Shown piece by piece: positions 26,766 through 35,400 of a stretch of 64,000 nt of DNA; within the stretch, counting starts at the first letter, position 1; each line of letters starts with the position of its first letter. The stretch spans positions 77,735 to 141,734 of the forward strand of contig JALOAD010000005.1 in NCBI GenBank assembly GCA_023228995.1, read 5' to 3'. The notes under the pieces are model-generated. The model was given only the letters and a program-made list of their open reading frames with translations, was not told where the DNA came from and ran no database searches. Source of the DNA: JALOAD01 sp023228995 [NCBI: Candidatus Muiribacterium halophilum] (lineage in GTDB: Bacteria > Muiribacteriota > Muiribacteriia > Muiribacteriales). A program made the translations under genes and the position numbers.

Positions 26766-27145
26766 AAAAAATAATACCGCATACCTTTTTTGTCTTTTAA
26801 ATACATACTGTATTTAATGCTTCGCAACATCCTCGTGAGTTAGTCTATAAATTATTTTCTTTGATTACATTATACAAAAGATTTTGATTTTTATAAAAGA
26901 TTAAAAAAATATGTCTGTCAGCAATTACGAAAACTCGTTAGAAATTTTTCAATTAAAATAAAGTATGATGGATTTTCTATAAAAAAAACAAAAACGAGAT
27001 CCCGGCTCAAAATAGTACCGGGATGACATTATATTAATTTTTGTTTATTTAATCAGAAGACTCAATTAGATGCAAAGCATTGCTAATTACCCCTCTCCAT
27101 CTCACCCTTTCACCGCTTCTATACGCTTCACATACCGTTTTTTTA
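26766..27145. other. Gene-poor spacer with repeat elements
   Basis: About 380 bases between L31 and the Rrf2 regulator gene without a credible gene. It contains CTTCGCAACATCCTCGTGAG (26820-26839), CCGGG hairpin copy 2 (26991-27029), a nested palindrome AATTAG-ATGC-AAA-GCAT-TG-CTAATT (27064-27088) and a C-rich tract (CCATCTCACCCTTTCACCGC, 27098-27117). No structured RNA was recognised. Confidence 0.6.
26991..27029. repeat. CCGGG hairpin element, copy 2
   Basis: AGATCCCGGCTC, eleven or so bases, then GTACCGGGATGAC: arms ATCCCGG and CCGGGAT are perfectly complementary. Same element as 43304-43341 and, decayed, 1241-1278. Confidence 0.8.
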
Positions 27146-27541
27146 TCACATAAGATCTTTAAGACTGTATTTTTTCATTATTGTATCAATACATTCATGC
27201 ATTTCTACCCAAACCTTATGAGTAGAACAGTTTTCTTTATTTATACATTTATATTCATCCCTAACACATTCAACCGGATAATCGTTTCCCTCAAGTGTTT
27301 GTATTATTTCATGAAGCAAAATTGAATCAGGAGATTTTGCAAGAATATATCCACCCTTAACACCCTGTATTGTCTTTACAATGTTATTTTTTTTTAGTTT
27401 TCTCATAATTTGCTCAAGATATCTAAGAGAAATACCTGTATTTTTGGCAATTTTTGTAAGACTAAGAGGATTTTTTTCGCCATTCACAGCTAATTCAACC
27501 AGAGCTCTTGTTCCATATCTACCTCTTGTTGATATTTTCAT
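27146..27541 (-). CDS. Rrf2 family transcriptional regulator (IscR-like)
   Basis: 131 residues. The N-terminal winged helix (MKISTRGRYGTRALVELA; SLRYLEQIMRKLKKNNIV) and the wing IQGVKGGYILAK are typical of Rrf2 proteins. Cysteines C92, C99 and C105 have the spacing of the IscR Fe-S ligands, so it probably carries a [2Fe-2S] or similar cluster and reports iron-sulfur or redox state. GAGGA precedes the ATG. No isc or suf genes are adjacent, so its targets are elsewhere. Confidence 0.9.
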   Translation of the reverse strand: MKISTRGRYGTRALVELAVNGEKNPLSLTKIAKNTGISLRYLEQIMRKLKKNNIVKTIQGVKGGYILAKSPDSILLHEIIQTLEGNDYPVECVRDEYKCINKENCSTHKVWVEMHECIDTIMKKYSLKDLM

Positions 27542-27572
27542 AAAATCCTCTTCTTAAAAACTTATTTTCGAT

Positions 27573-27581
27573 ATTATAACA
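27573..27581 (-). promoter_or_regulatory. Extended -10 promoter of the Rrf2 regulator
   Basis: Minus strand TGTTATAAT, an extended -10, 32 bases before the ATG. No matching -35 is evident. The same nonamer occurs before the P5C dehydrogenase gene. Confidence 0.5.
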
Positions 27582-27705
27582 CAATTTACAACATAATTCA
27601 TCAAAAGAACTTAGTATAATTATTCAGAAATTTCAATCACTAATCGCCTATATCATAAATTCCAATACTTTTATATATTATACTAGTTCTTTTTTATTGA
27701 TTTTA

Positions 27706-27714
27706 TGTTATATT
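27706..27714 (+). promoter_or_regulatory. Extended -10 promoter of the THUMP methyltransferase
   Basis: TGTTATATT, extended -10, 30 bases before the ATG at 27744. Confidence 0.45.
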
Positions 27715-27743
27715 AAAACAAATAAAAAAAACAGGAAAACAAT

Positions 27744-28877
27744 ATGACAAAACATACTTTTATTGCAACAACAGCTTTCGGAATAGAAAAAGTAACCAAA
27801 ATTGAACTTGAAAAACTAGGATTTGATAATTTAAAAACAACTGACGGAAAAATTGAGTTTGAAGGTGATTTTTCAGACATGATTCGTGCAAATCTTTGGT
27901 TGAGAAGTTCTGAAAGAGTATTGTGGAAAATAAAAGAATTCCCAGCAATAACCTTTGAAGATTTATTCCAAGGAATGAAAAGTATAGAGTGGGAAAATAT
28001 AATCCCAGAAAAAGCTCAATTTATAGTAAATGCAAAATCTGTAAAATCTCAACTTTTCAGCCTTCGTTCATGCCAATCAATCGGCAAAAAAGCAATCGCA
28101 GAAAGATTAATGAATAAATATGAAAAAGAATGGCTTGAAGAAAGCCAGGAAATATATAAAATAATAATATCAATACTAAAAGATACAGTGACTGTATCTT
28201 TAGATACTTCAGGAGTTGGACTTCATAAACGAGGTTATAGAACAGAAAGTGCAGAAGCTCCTCTTAGAGAAACTTTGGCTGCATCTATAATTCTATTAAG
28301 CTTCTGGAGTGAAAAACGACTTTTACTTGACCCAATGTGCGGTTCAGGAACAATTCCAATAGAAGCTGCATTAATAGGTAGAAATATTGCCCCAGGACTA
28401 AAAAGAGAATTTTTATCTGAATCATGGAAGATAATACCAGAAGATTTATGGCGAAAAGAAAGGTTAAAAGCTTATGATTTGGCAAATAAAGCAGAACTCA
28501 ATATATTAGGATCAGATTATGACAAAAGATCTATTGATATAGCCCAAAATAATGCAAGAAGAGCTGGAGTGGAAGATTGCATTAAATTTGAGCACAAAAA
28601 AGTTGATGATCTTTGGATAGATCAGCAATATGGAATTGTAATAACTAACCCTCCTTACGGACTTAGACTTGGAAATTTTGAAGAAATCAATTTAACCTAT
28701 ATATCATTTAATAAAATTTTCAAGAAAAAAACAGGTTGGTCAATTTATGTATTATCAGCAGATAAAAAATTCCCTGATTATTTCAAAAGATCAAAACCTG
28801 ATAGAATAAGAAAATTATATAATGGTAAAATTGAAACTAATCTTTATCAGTATTATGGTGATAAACCTAGTAATTAA
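27744..28877 (+). CDS. THUMP-domain class I RNA methyltransferase (YpsC / RlmL N-terminal type)
   Basis: 377 residues. Residues 1-155 hold the ferredoxin-like and THUMP RNA-binding region; residues 165-375 are the SAM-dependent methyltransferase with LLLDPMCGSGTIPIEAA (SAM site) and TNPPYGLRLG (catalytic NPPY for guanine or adenine N-methylation). The length and layout match the family that makes m2G in 23S rRNA (RlmL N-terminal half, Bacillus YpsC). The exact target cannot be proven. Stands alone, with a bidirectional terminator after it. Confidence 0.9.
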   Translation: MTKHTFIATTAFGIEKVTKIELEKLGFDNLKTTDGKIEFEGDFSDMIRANLWLRSSERVLWKIKEFPAITFEDLFQGMKSIEWENIIPEKAQFIVNAKSVKSQLFSLRSCQSIGKKAIAERLMNKYEKEWLEESQEIYKIIISILKDTVTVSLDTSGVGLHKRGYRTESAEAPLRETLAASIILLSFWSEKRLLLDPMCGSGTIPIEAALIGRNIAPGLKREFLSESWKIIPEDLWRKERLKAYDLANKAELNILGSDYDKRSIDIAQNNARRAGVEDCIKFEHKKVDDLWIDQQYGIVITNPPYGLRLGNFEEINLTYISFNKIFKKKTGWSIYVLSADKKFPDYFKRSKPDRIRKLYNGKIETNLYQYYGDKPSN

Positions 28878-28887
28878 TATATATAAC

Positions 28888-28923
28888 AAAAGAGTAAAGC
28901 AGATTTTTCTACTTTACTCTTTC
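28888..28923. terminator. Bidirectional terminator between convergent genes
   Basis: Eleven-base perfect stem AAAGAGTAAAG / CTTTACTCTTT with a 12-base loop, between the convergent THUMP methyltransferase and chemoreceptor genes. Confidence 0.8.
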
Positions 28924-28947
28924 AAAACTTAAAAATTTCAAATTTCT

Positions 28948-30939
28948 TTAGACTTTAAATCTTCCAACAAGATTTTCTAGCTCATTTATATTTGAATTTA
29001 CGCCATTAGTAACTTCTCTAAGTTTATCAGATATTTGCATATTTTCAGCTGATATCTGTTCAATTTCCTGCATAGCTTTAGTTATTTCAACAGAACCTTG
29101 TTCTTGCTCTTTCATAGCATTTTTTATTTCAAGACTAATATTAGAAAGATTTTCCATAGCAACAACTATTTCTTTGTTAGCTCTTTCCTCTTCTTTTGTA
29201 GCACCATTTATTTCGACAATAAGTCTAGCTACACTCTCAATCTTTCCAATAATACTTTTAAGACCTTCTCCTGCTTCATTTGCAACTTTAGAACCGATTT
29301 CAACATTAGAAGTTGCTTTGTTTATTAAATCTTCAATTTCATTAGCAGCTTCTGCCGATCTTTCTGAAAGTTTTCTAACTTCATCTGCAACAACAGCAAA
29401 ACCCTTACCATGTTCACCTGCCCTTGCAGCTTCTATTGCAGCATTTAAAGCAAGTAAATTCGTTTGTTCAGAAATATCAGTTATAAGTTTTATAATATTT
29501 TTTATTTGCATAGAATTCTCTTTAATAATATTCATTGCTTTTAAAGTCTCTGTCATCTTTATACCATTGCCTTCAGCTTCACTTTGAGATTCAACCGCAA
29601 CCGAGGTAGCATTCTCAGTATTAGCAGAAACTTGTTCTATAGATGCAGAGAGTTCTTCAACAGCTGCAGTAGTCTGTGTAATAGAAGAAACTTGAGAATC
29701 AACATTATCAGATACTTTTATAGTATTAACAGAAAATTCTTCAATTGCAGCAGTAATTTCACTAACACTTGAAACTTGTCTTCCTGAGCTATCTTGTATA
29801 GAAAGAGTTTGTTGTTTTAAAATATTATTTTCATCATTTAATACAATCATAGTTTTTTTAACCTTTAAAATAATATCATGTATATTTCCAACAAATATAT
29901 TTGAATAATCCGCAAGAGTTTTTGTTTCATCTTCTGTATCAATTTTAACTCTTCTTGTAAGATCACCATCTCCTTCAGCAAGTTCTTTCATACCATAAAC
30001 AACCATATTAATAGGTCGAACTATATTTTCAGCAATATACATAACTCCCAAAATAATAACTACAAGAACTACAATAAATATAACAACCATAATTTTTCTA
30101 ACTTTATAAATATCAGCAAAAAGTTCCGATTTATTCATTGTAACCAAAACAATAGATTCTGTACCTGATAAATCAGAATATGCAAGAAATTTTTCTTCTC
30201 CCTCATGAGAATATTCAACAAAACCTCGATTATCTCTAAAAATATAATTACCAATTTCCTTCCAAGCAGGTTCATTTGTATTTTTTAAATTAACATTAAA
30301 AATCAAGGATTTATCTTTATAACTAATTAATGTACCGTTTTTATCAACCATAATCGCATAACCAGTATTGCCAATTTTCACATTATTAACAATATCGCTA
30401 AATTTATCCAAATCCAAAGTTCCGCCAATAATACCTTTAAATTTCCCATTAACAAATATTCCTTTAATAATAGGAAAAATAGCTTTTCCAGACGCTCTCG
30501 ACAAAATAGGATTTCCTATATAAAGCTCTCTATAACCAGCTTTTATTTTTTGAAAATATTCCCTATCTGAAAGATTTCCCTTACTTCCATCATGGCCAAG
30601 AAAATCAGCATTTTCATCAACAATATAAACAAGACTAAAATTAGAATCTTCTTTATATTTTTTTAAATAATCAAGACTATTTTGTTTATAATCTAAAAAA
30701 CCAACAATTTCATCATGAGTCGAAAGAGCTTCAATTACAGCAATTTCATGTTTTAATTCTCCTGTAATAGCAATAAGAATATTGTCTAATTCAAGATTAA
30801 GCCTTTGCTCCAAACTACTATTGACGATTTTTTCAACATTTGACTCAATAAAAATAAAAGAAGAAACAAACGCAACAAAAAATGCTATTGAAACATAAAC
30901 TACCAATCTCCATTTAATACTTTTTTTTAAAAATTTCAT
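28948..30939 (-). CDS. Methyl-accepting chemotaxis protein
   Basis: 663 residues. N-terminal membrane helix (about 10-28), a periplasmic Cache-type sensor domain (30-280, with the [17 protein letters not shown] and [16 protein letters not shown] motifs of dCache ligand domains), second helix (about 283-305), HAMP, and the cytoplasmic signalling hairpin with [18 protein letters not shown] and [16 protein letters not shown] at its tip. It should control a CheA kinase. Ligand unknown; dCache_1 receptors often bind amino acids or carboxylates. The run GGGGGA precedes the ATG. No other chemotaxis genes are nearby. Confidence 0.93.
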   Translation of the reverse strand: MKFLKKSIKWRLVVYVSIAFFVAFVSSFIFIESNVEKIVNSSLEQRLNLELDNILIAITGELKHEIAVIEALSTHDEIVGFLDYKQNSLDYLKKYKEDSNFSLVYIVDENADFLGHDGSKGNLSDREYFQKIKAGYRELYIGNPILSRASGKAIFPIIKGIFVNGKFKGIIGGTLDLDKFSDIVNNVKIGNTGYAIMVDKNGTLISYKDKSLIFNVNLKNTNEPAWKEIGNYIFRDNRGFVEYSHEGEEKFLAYSDLSGTESIVLVTMNKSELFADIYKVRKIMVVIFIVVLVVIILGVMYIAENIVRPINMVVYGMKELAEGDGDLTRRVKIDTEDETKTLADYSNIFVGNIHDIILKVKKTMIVLNDENNILKQQTLSIQDSSGRQVSSVSEITAAIEEFSVNTIKVSDNVDSQVSSITQTTAAVEELSASIEQVSANTENATSVAVESQSEAEGNGIKMTETLKAMNIIKENSMQIKNIIKLITDISEQTNLLALNAAIEAARAGEHGKGFAVVADEVRKLSERSAEAANEIEDLINKATSNVEIGSKVANEAGEGLKSIIGKIESVARLIVEINGATKEEERANKEIVVAMENLSNISLEIKNAMKEQEQGSVEITKAMQEIEQISAENMQISDKLREVTNGVNSNINELENLVGRFKV

Positions 30940-31046
30940 AAATCCCCCAATAATTGGTTTCCTAGAATTTTAACAAAACCCTACTTAATCTATCATACTA
31001 TCTTTATATTATTCAATTATTTCAAAGTTATTTTTTATTAAAAAAT

Positions 31047-31075
31047 TTGAGTTTTTTTTGTTTTTATATTAAAAT
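31047..31075 (+). promoter_or_regulatory. Promoter of the tRNA-Leu gene
   Basis: TTGAGT (31047-31052), 17-bp T-rich spacer, TAAAAT (31070-31075), ending 10 bases before the first base of the tRNA. Confidence 0.65.
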
Positions 31076-31085
31076 GTTCCACATT

Positions 31086-31171
31086 GTCCGAGTGGTGGAA
31101 TTGGTAGACACGTATGGTTGAGGGCCATATGGTTAATAGCCTTAGGAGTTCAAATCTCCTCTCGGACACCA
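31086..31171 (+). tRNA. tRNA-Leu (anticodon GAG)
   Basis: 86 bases. Acceptor stem GTCCGAG / CTCGGAC, D-loop with GGTAGACACG, anticodon arm TATGG-TTGAGGG-CCATA giving GAG, a long class II variable arm, T-arm AGGAG-TTCAAAT-CTCCT, discriminator A and an encoded CCA. The long variable arm and A discriminator confirm leucine. Confidence 0.95.
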
Positions 31172-31234
31172 TTATATACATCAAAACAAGTAATAAATTC
31201 AAAAATCAACCTATAAAACAAAAAATTCCAAATT

Positions 31235-31978
31235 TTATTTTTGGGCTACAAATATTAAAGGATAACTTGTTTCAATATTAAATGGATTTTTGTTAAAATC
31301 TTCATAAAATTTTATATTTGTGAAACCAGCATTTATTAGCATTTTTTTAATATCTTCATATTTAATCGGATTTAAAATAACTGAATTTTTAATAATTTCT
31401 TCACTTTCTTTTGATAAAAGTTCTTTTATTAAAAGTTCTTTTATTAAAAGTTCAGTGTTAAAATCTAATAATCCATCTTCTCTTATTTTATATTTTCTTT
31501 TAAATTTTACATTTTCATTATCTATTAAAGGAAGTGTATTTATATTTTGTTTTAATATTCGATCATAATTTAATATCTGACAAGAAAACACACTTTTATT
31601 CTTTAAAATATTAAATATATCATTAAAAAATTTTTGAATATACTCATTTTTGGTAATATGAGAAAGTGTATTTCCAAAACATGATATTAAATCAAATTGA
31701 TTATTATCAAATAATTTACCAACATTGAGCATATTTTCACATAAAAAATTTATTTCATTATCTTTTTTTTGACAGATTTTTATAAATTCTTCATCAAGAT
31801 CTAAACCTGTGCAATTGAATAATCTTTTTTTCATTTCAATACATAAACTGCCTGTAGCACAACCTAAATCAAGAAATTTACCTATATTTATTTTTTCTTC
31901 ACATAAAAAATCAGCTTGTCTTAAATTGAATAAAAATATATATTCATAATAACTTGCTATTGATTTATAAAAATTCAT
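31235..31978 (-). CDS. Class I SAM-dependent methyltransferase
   Basis: 247 residues. The SAM site is FLDLGCATGSLCIEM (about 35-49) followed by the acidic motif TGLDLDEEF (57-65) and FDLISCFGNTLSH. Substrate unknown; small-molecule methyltransferases of this size are common. Residues 176-190 contain LLIKELLIKELLSKE, produced by a 15-bp triplicated DNA repeat, which lengthens one helix. It stands alone, divergent from the small membrane protein. The ribosome-binding site AAGGAG is present close to the ATG. Confidence 0.82.
   Translation of the reverse strand: MNFYKSIASYYEYIFLFNLRQADFLCEEKINIGKFLDLGCATGSLCIEMKKRLFNCTGLDLDEEFIKICQKKDNEINFLCENMLNVGKLFDNNQFDLISCFGNTLSHITKNEYIQKFFNDIFNILKNKSVFSCQILNYDRILKQNINTLPLIDNENVKFKRKYKIREDGLLDFNTELLIKELLIKELLSKESEEIIKNSVILNPIKYEDIKKMLINAGFTNIKFYEDFNKNPFNIETSYPLIFVAQK
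31406..31450. repeat. 15-bp tandem repeat inside the methyltransferase gene
   Basis: TTCTTTTATTAAAAG twice (31421-31435, 31436-31450) and a variant with GA (31406-31420). The period is a multiple of three, so changes in copy number would keep the frame. Confidence 0.85.
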
Positions 31979-32053
31979 AATACTCCTTTATTTTATTTTT
32001 ATGTGTAAATGATATATCATATAAGTATAATATTTTATCATAAGGAGTTTATT

Positions 32054-32347
32054 ATGGATATAAAAGAAATAGATAAAAATGAAATGATTGGTTTAATCGA
32101 AAAAAGTGCTGATATAAGCGAAAAAATTTTAAAACCAATATATTCTTTTCTACCAAATTTCATAGTTGAAATACTCGCTTCATTTACTCCATTTCATATT
32201 ATACTAGCTTGTATAAGCAGATTTTCACTAGGAATTTTTATTGGTTGTACATTTCCTAATTTTTTTAAAAAGCATAGAATCAAAATATTACTTATTGCAA
32301 TTATATCTGCATTACCTGTTCTTAAAAAAGTATTTTCAGATAAATAA
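32054..32347 (+). CDS. Small membrane protein of unknown function
   Basis: 97 residues from the ATG at 32054, which has AAGGAG seven bases upstream; an in-frame ATG at 32009 would add a 15-residue extension without a ribosome-binding site. A hydrophilic start (MDIKEIDKNEM) leads into two or three hydrophobic segments (about 30-62 and 74-90) and a basic end (VLKKVFSDK). No family recognised. It is followed closely by a terminator and faces the P5C dehydrogenase gene. Confidence 0.6.
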   Translation: MDIKEIDKNEMIGLIEKSADISEKILKPIYSFLPNFIVEILASFTPFHIILACISRFSLGIFIGCTFPNFFKKHRIKILLIAIISALPVLKKVFSDK

Positions 32348-32352
32348 ACATT

Positions 32353-32380
32353 AAAAAAGCGTACATTTGTACGCTTTTTT
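32353..32380. terminator. Bidirectional terminator
   Basis: Perfect palindrome GCGTACA-TT-TGTACGC with A and T runs on both sides, between the small membrane protein and the convergent P5C dehydrogenase, whose stop codon touches it. Confidence 0.9.
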
Positions 32381-34011
32381 TATTTTTCAAGCATAAATGG
32401 ATATTTATAATCTTTTGGTGGATTAAAATTTTCTTTTATTGTACGAACACTCATCCATCTTAATAAATTAAGTTTACTACCTGCTTTATCATTTGTTCCT
32501 GATGCTCTAGCACCACCAAATGGCTGTTGACCAACTACTGCACCTGTTGGTTTATCATTAATGTAAAAATTACCTGCTGTATTTTTAAGATATTTTTCCA
32601 TATATACAAGTATTTCTCTATCCTGTGCAAAAATAGCTCCAGTTAATCCATAATCAGAACCTTTATCACAAAGTTCTAATGCTTTATCAAGATTTTTTTC
32701 ATCATAAATATAAATTGAAAGAACTGGTCCAAATATTTCTTCTTTCATTGTTTTAAAATCAGGCTCTTTTGCAAGAATAACTGTTGGTTCGACAAAATAC
32801 CCTTTTGACTCATTGCAATTTCCACCGATTATCACTTCAGCATCTTTTGACTGTTTTGCATAATCAATATAATTTTTTATTGTATCAAAAGATTTTTTAT
32901 CAATAACTGCTCCAACAAAATTAGTAAAATCACTTACATCACCTATTTTAATATCTTTTATAAATTTTTCTAATCCTTCTCTAACTTTTTTCCATATATT
33001 TGAAGGTATAAAAGCTCTTGAAGCTGCTGAACATTTTTGTCCCTGATATTCAAAAGCTCCTCTAATTAATGCAATTACAAGTGCATCTACATCGCTTGTT
33101 TCATGTGCAAATACAAAATCTTTACCACCTGTTTCTCCTACAATTCTAGGATAACAATGATATTTTGGAAGATTTTTTGCTATTGTTTCCCACATTCCAT
33201 TAAAAACACCAGTTGAACCTGTAAAATGAATTCCCGCAAGATATTCATTATCCATAACTGGATTACCAACTTGAGAACCAGATCCTGGTATAAAATTAAT
33301 TACTCCTGAAGGAAGTCCAGCTTCCATAAGAAGTTTCATAAATAAGTAATTTGAATATACTGCTGTTGATGCAGGTTTCCATAAAACTACATTTCCACAC
33401 ATAGCAGGACTTGTAGGTAAGTTTCCAGCAATAGCTGTAAAATTAAATGGAGTTACTGCAAATACAAAACCTTCTAAAGGTCTATATTCTAATCTATTCC
33501 AAGAATCCTGAGTACTTTCAGGCTGATCGCTATAAATTTGAGTTAAATAATAAGCATTAAATCTTAAAAAATCAATAAGTTCACAAGCTGAATCAATTTC
33601 TGCCTGATAAGCAGTTTTGCTTTGACAAAGCATTGTAGCTGCATTTATAGTTGCTCTCCATGGTCCTGCAAGAAGCTCAGCAGCTTTTAGAAATATTGCA
33701 ACTCTATGTTCCCAAGGCATTGAAGCCCATTTTTTTTGTGCTTTCACTGCTTCATTTGCTGCAAGTTTTACTTCTTTTTCTCCAGCTTTATGATAAGTTG
33801 CTAGTATATGTCCATGGTCATGAGGACAAATACAATTATCAATATTACCTGTTTTTATCTCTTTTCCACCAATTATAAGTGGAATTTCTATTTTTGAGTT
33901 TTTTAATTCTTCAAGTTTTTTTTTCAATTCAATTTTTTCTGAACTTCCTGGAGCATAACTTAAAATTTTTTCATTTTCTGGTATTTTTACTCTAAAATAA
34001 GCATTAGACAT
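32380..34011 (-). CDS. pruA: L-glutamate gamma-semialdehyde dehydrogenase (P5C dehydrogenase)
   Basis: 543 residues. It oxidises glutamate semialdehyde, from proline or ornithine, to glutamate with NAD. Aldehyde dehydrogenase catalytic residues are E293 (VGETGGKD) and C327 (EYQGQKCSAASR), with the P5CDH-specific AVTPFNFTAIAGNLP around 186-200 and FGGARASGTNDKAG near the end. The size matches the stand-alone eukaryote-like P5CDH rather than a PutA fusion. A longer frame reaches 34155, but ATG 34011 is preceded by GGGGGG and an extended -10 and starts with the conserved region. No proline dehydrogenase is adjacent. Confidence 0.92.
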   Translation of the reverse strand: MSNAYFRVKIPENEKILSYAPGSSEKIELKKKLEELKNSKIEIPLIIGGKEIKTGNIDNCICPHDHGHILATYHKAGEKEVKLAANEAVKAQKKWASMPWEHRVAIFLKAAELLAGPWRATINAATMLCQSKTAYQAEIDSACELIDFLRFNAYYLTQIYSDQPESTQDSWNRLEYRPLEGFVFAVTPFNFTAIAGNLPTSPAMCGNVVLWKPASTAVYSNYLFMKLLMEAGLPSGVINFIPGSGSQVGNPVMDNEYLAGIHFTGSTGVFNGMWETIAKNLPKYHCYPRIVGETGGKDFVFAHETSDVDALVIALIRGAFEYQGQKCSAASRAFIPSNIWKKVREGLEKFIKDIKIGDVSDFTNFVGAVIDKKSFDTIKNYIDYAKQSKDAEVIIGGNCNESKGYFVEPTVILAKEPDFKTMKEEIFGPVLSIYIYDEKNLDKALELCDKGSDYGLTGAIFAQDREILVYMEKYLKNTAGNFYINDKPTGAVVGQQPFGGARASGTNDKAGSKLNLLRWMSVRTIKENFNPPKDYKYPFMLEK

Positions 34012-34038
34012 AATAACCCCCCAATTTTTTTCAATATT

Positions 34039-34047
34039 ATTATAACA
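34039..34047 (-). promoter_or_regulatory. Extended -10 promoter of pruA
   Basis: Minus strand TGTTATAAT, about 28 bases before the pruA ATG and downstream of the terminator hairpin at 34090-34120, so pruA transcription starts afresh. Confidence 0.55.
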
Positions 34048-34084
34048 TAAATCATCAATTTTTTCTTGGGGTTTTTTAATATAT

Positions 34085-34120
34085 AGTAAAAAAGGTCTTC
34101 TCGGGTGAAGAAGACCTTTT
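34085..34120 (-). terminator. Intrinsic terminator behind the oligopeptide transporter operon
   Basis: Stem AAAAGGTCTTCT / AGAAGACCTTTT with a seven-base loop; on the minus strand it is followed by TTTTTTACTATAT. It ends transcription from the transporter operon about 240 bases after its last stop. Confidence 0.8.
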
Positions 34121-34359
34121 GATAATTCCTGTTTAGTATAGGAATAACTAACCATAGATTATATCGCCAGTTTATTCTTAGAACTTTAATTTTTTTTAGA
34201 ATAAATTTAAAACAAAGTTTTAGGTTAATAGGATAAGTAATGTTTGTTGGGTTTAACCCTAGTTTTACTCGTAAAACTATATCGTGAGCCTAGCGAACTA
34301 TCTTTTTGAAATCTTGCATTTTAAGTTTCAACAACATCGTGCATTCATGCACCAAATCT
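34121..34359. repeat. Spacer with palindrome mosaic (copy 2)
   Basis: The part 34251-34304 matches 24222-24273: TTTAA words, TAGTTTTA-CTCG-TAAAACTA (34260-34279), then ATCGTGAGCCTAGCGAACTA. A nested TTGAAA...TTTCAA pair (34306-34331) and GTGCAT-TC-ATGCAC (34339-34352) follow. As in copy 1, the last palindrome sits within a dozen bases of a minus-strand stop codon, here that of the transporter ATPase. Positions 34121-34250 show nothing recognisable. Confidence 0.75.
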
Positions 34360-35400
34360 TTAACTAAACTCCAAATGACATGCAACAAAATGTTCAGATG
34401 ACATATTTCTAATTTGCGGAGTTTCTTCTTCACATCTTTTAAAAGCATAAGGGCATCTAGTTCTAAATGCACAACCTGTTGGAATATTAAATGGACCAGG
34501 AATATCTCCTTTAAGCCTAATTCTATAGCGTTCTCTCGCTTTAGGGTCTGGAATAGGTACAGAAGACATCAAAGCCTTTGTATAAGGGTGTAGAGGATTT
34601 TTATATAAATCATGAGCTTTTGATATTTCAACAATTTTGCCAAGATACATAACTGCAATATTATGAGATATATATTGTACAACAGAAAGATCATGAGCAA
34701 TAAATAAAAAAGTAAGTCCAAGTCTATCCTGTATTTCTTTCATAAGATTTAAAACCTGAGCTTGAACAGATACATCTAGTGCAGATACAGGTTCATCTGC
34801 TATTATAATAGATGGATTTAATGCTAAAGCTCTTGCTATTCCAACTCTTTGTCTTTGTCCACCCGAAAACTCATGCGGATATCTATCAATAAGAGTTTTT
34901 TCAATTCCAACATTTTCAAATAATTCTATAACTTTATCTCTTCTCTCATTCTTATTACCATATTTATGAACAATAAGCGGTTCCTCAACAATTTTTGATA
35001 CTTTCATTCTAGGATTAAGAGATGCATAAGGATCTTGAAATATCATCTGAAGATTTTCTGCAATATATTTTCTTTGATTTTTACCTTTAGATATATTTAC
35101 AGATTCATTTTTTGAAAAATCATTATATATAATATCACCTGAATCAGGTTTGTATATATTGATTATGCTTCTACCAGTTGTGGATTTGCCACAACCTGAT
35201 TCTCCAACAAGACCGAGTGTCTTACCTTTTATAAGATCAAAAAATATTCCATCAACAGCTTTTACATAATCTTTTTTTCTGCCGAATACACCACCATATA
35301 CAGGAAAGAATTTTTTTAATGCCTGTACACTTAATATTATATTATCTTTTTTATATTGATCAAAAGTTTTCATATTTTCATACTTTAAAACATCTTGCAT
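34360..35400 (-). CDS. oppF: Oligopeptide ABC transporter ATPase (OppF-type)
   Basis: 346 residues. Walker A GLVGESGCGKST, signature HEFSGGQRQRVGIARAL, Walker B IIADEPVSALDVS and switch HD are intact, and the C-terminal oligopeptide/dipeptide extension carries the Cys-rich CAFRTRCPYAFKRC motif (Fe-S or metal site of Opp/Dpp ATPases). It overlaps the oppD end by 23 bases; AAAGG precedes the chosen ATG. Last gene of the transporter operon. Confidence 0.92.
   Translation of the reverse strand: MQDVLKYENMKTFDQYKKDNIILSVQALKKFFPVYGGVFGRKKDYVKAVDGIFFDLIKGKTLGLVGESGCGKSTTGRSIINIYKPDSGDIIYNDFSKNESVNISKGKNQRKYIAENLQMIFQDPYASLNPRMKVSKIVEEPLIVHKYGNKNERRDKVIELFENVGIEKTLIDRYPHEFSGGQRQRVGIARALALNPSIIIADEPVSALDVSVQAQVLNLMKEIQDRLGLTFLFIAHDLSVVQYISHNIAVMYLGKIVEISKAHDLYKNPLHPYTKALMSSVPIPDPKARERYRIRLKGDIPGPFNIPTGCAFRTRCPYAFKRCEEETPQIRNMSSEHFVACHLEFS

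Noticed and set aside
27080-27325. Plus-strand frame of 81 residues opposite the Rrf2 gene
   Set aside because: It is antisense to a well-supported regulator gene, has no ribosome-binding site and consists of shadow codons.
34085-34120. Riboswitch or T-box leader of pruA
   Set aside because: It is a simple hairpin with a T-run, and an extended -10 promoter lies between it and pruA, so it is better explained as the terminator of the transporter operon.
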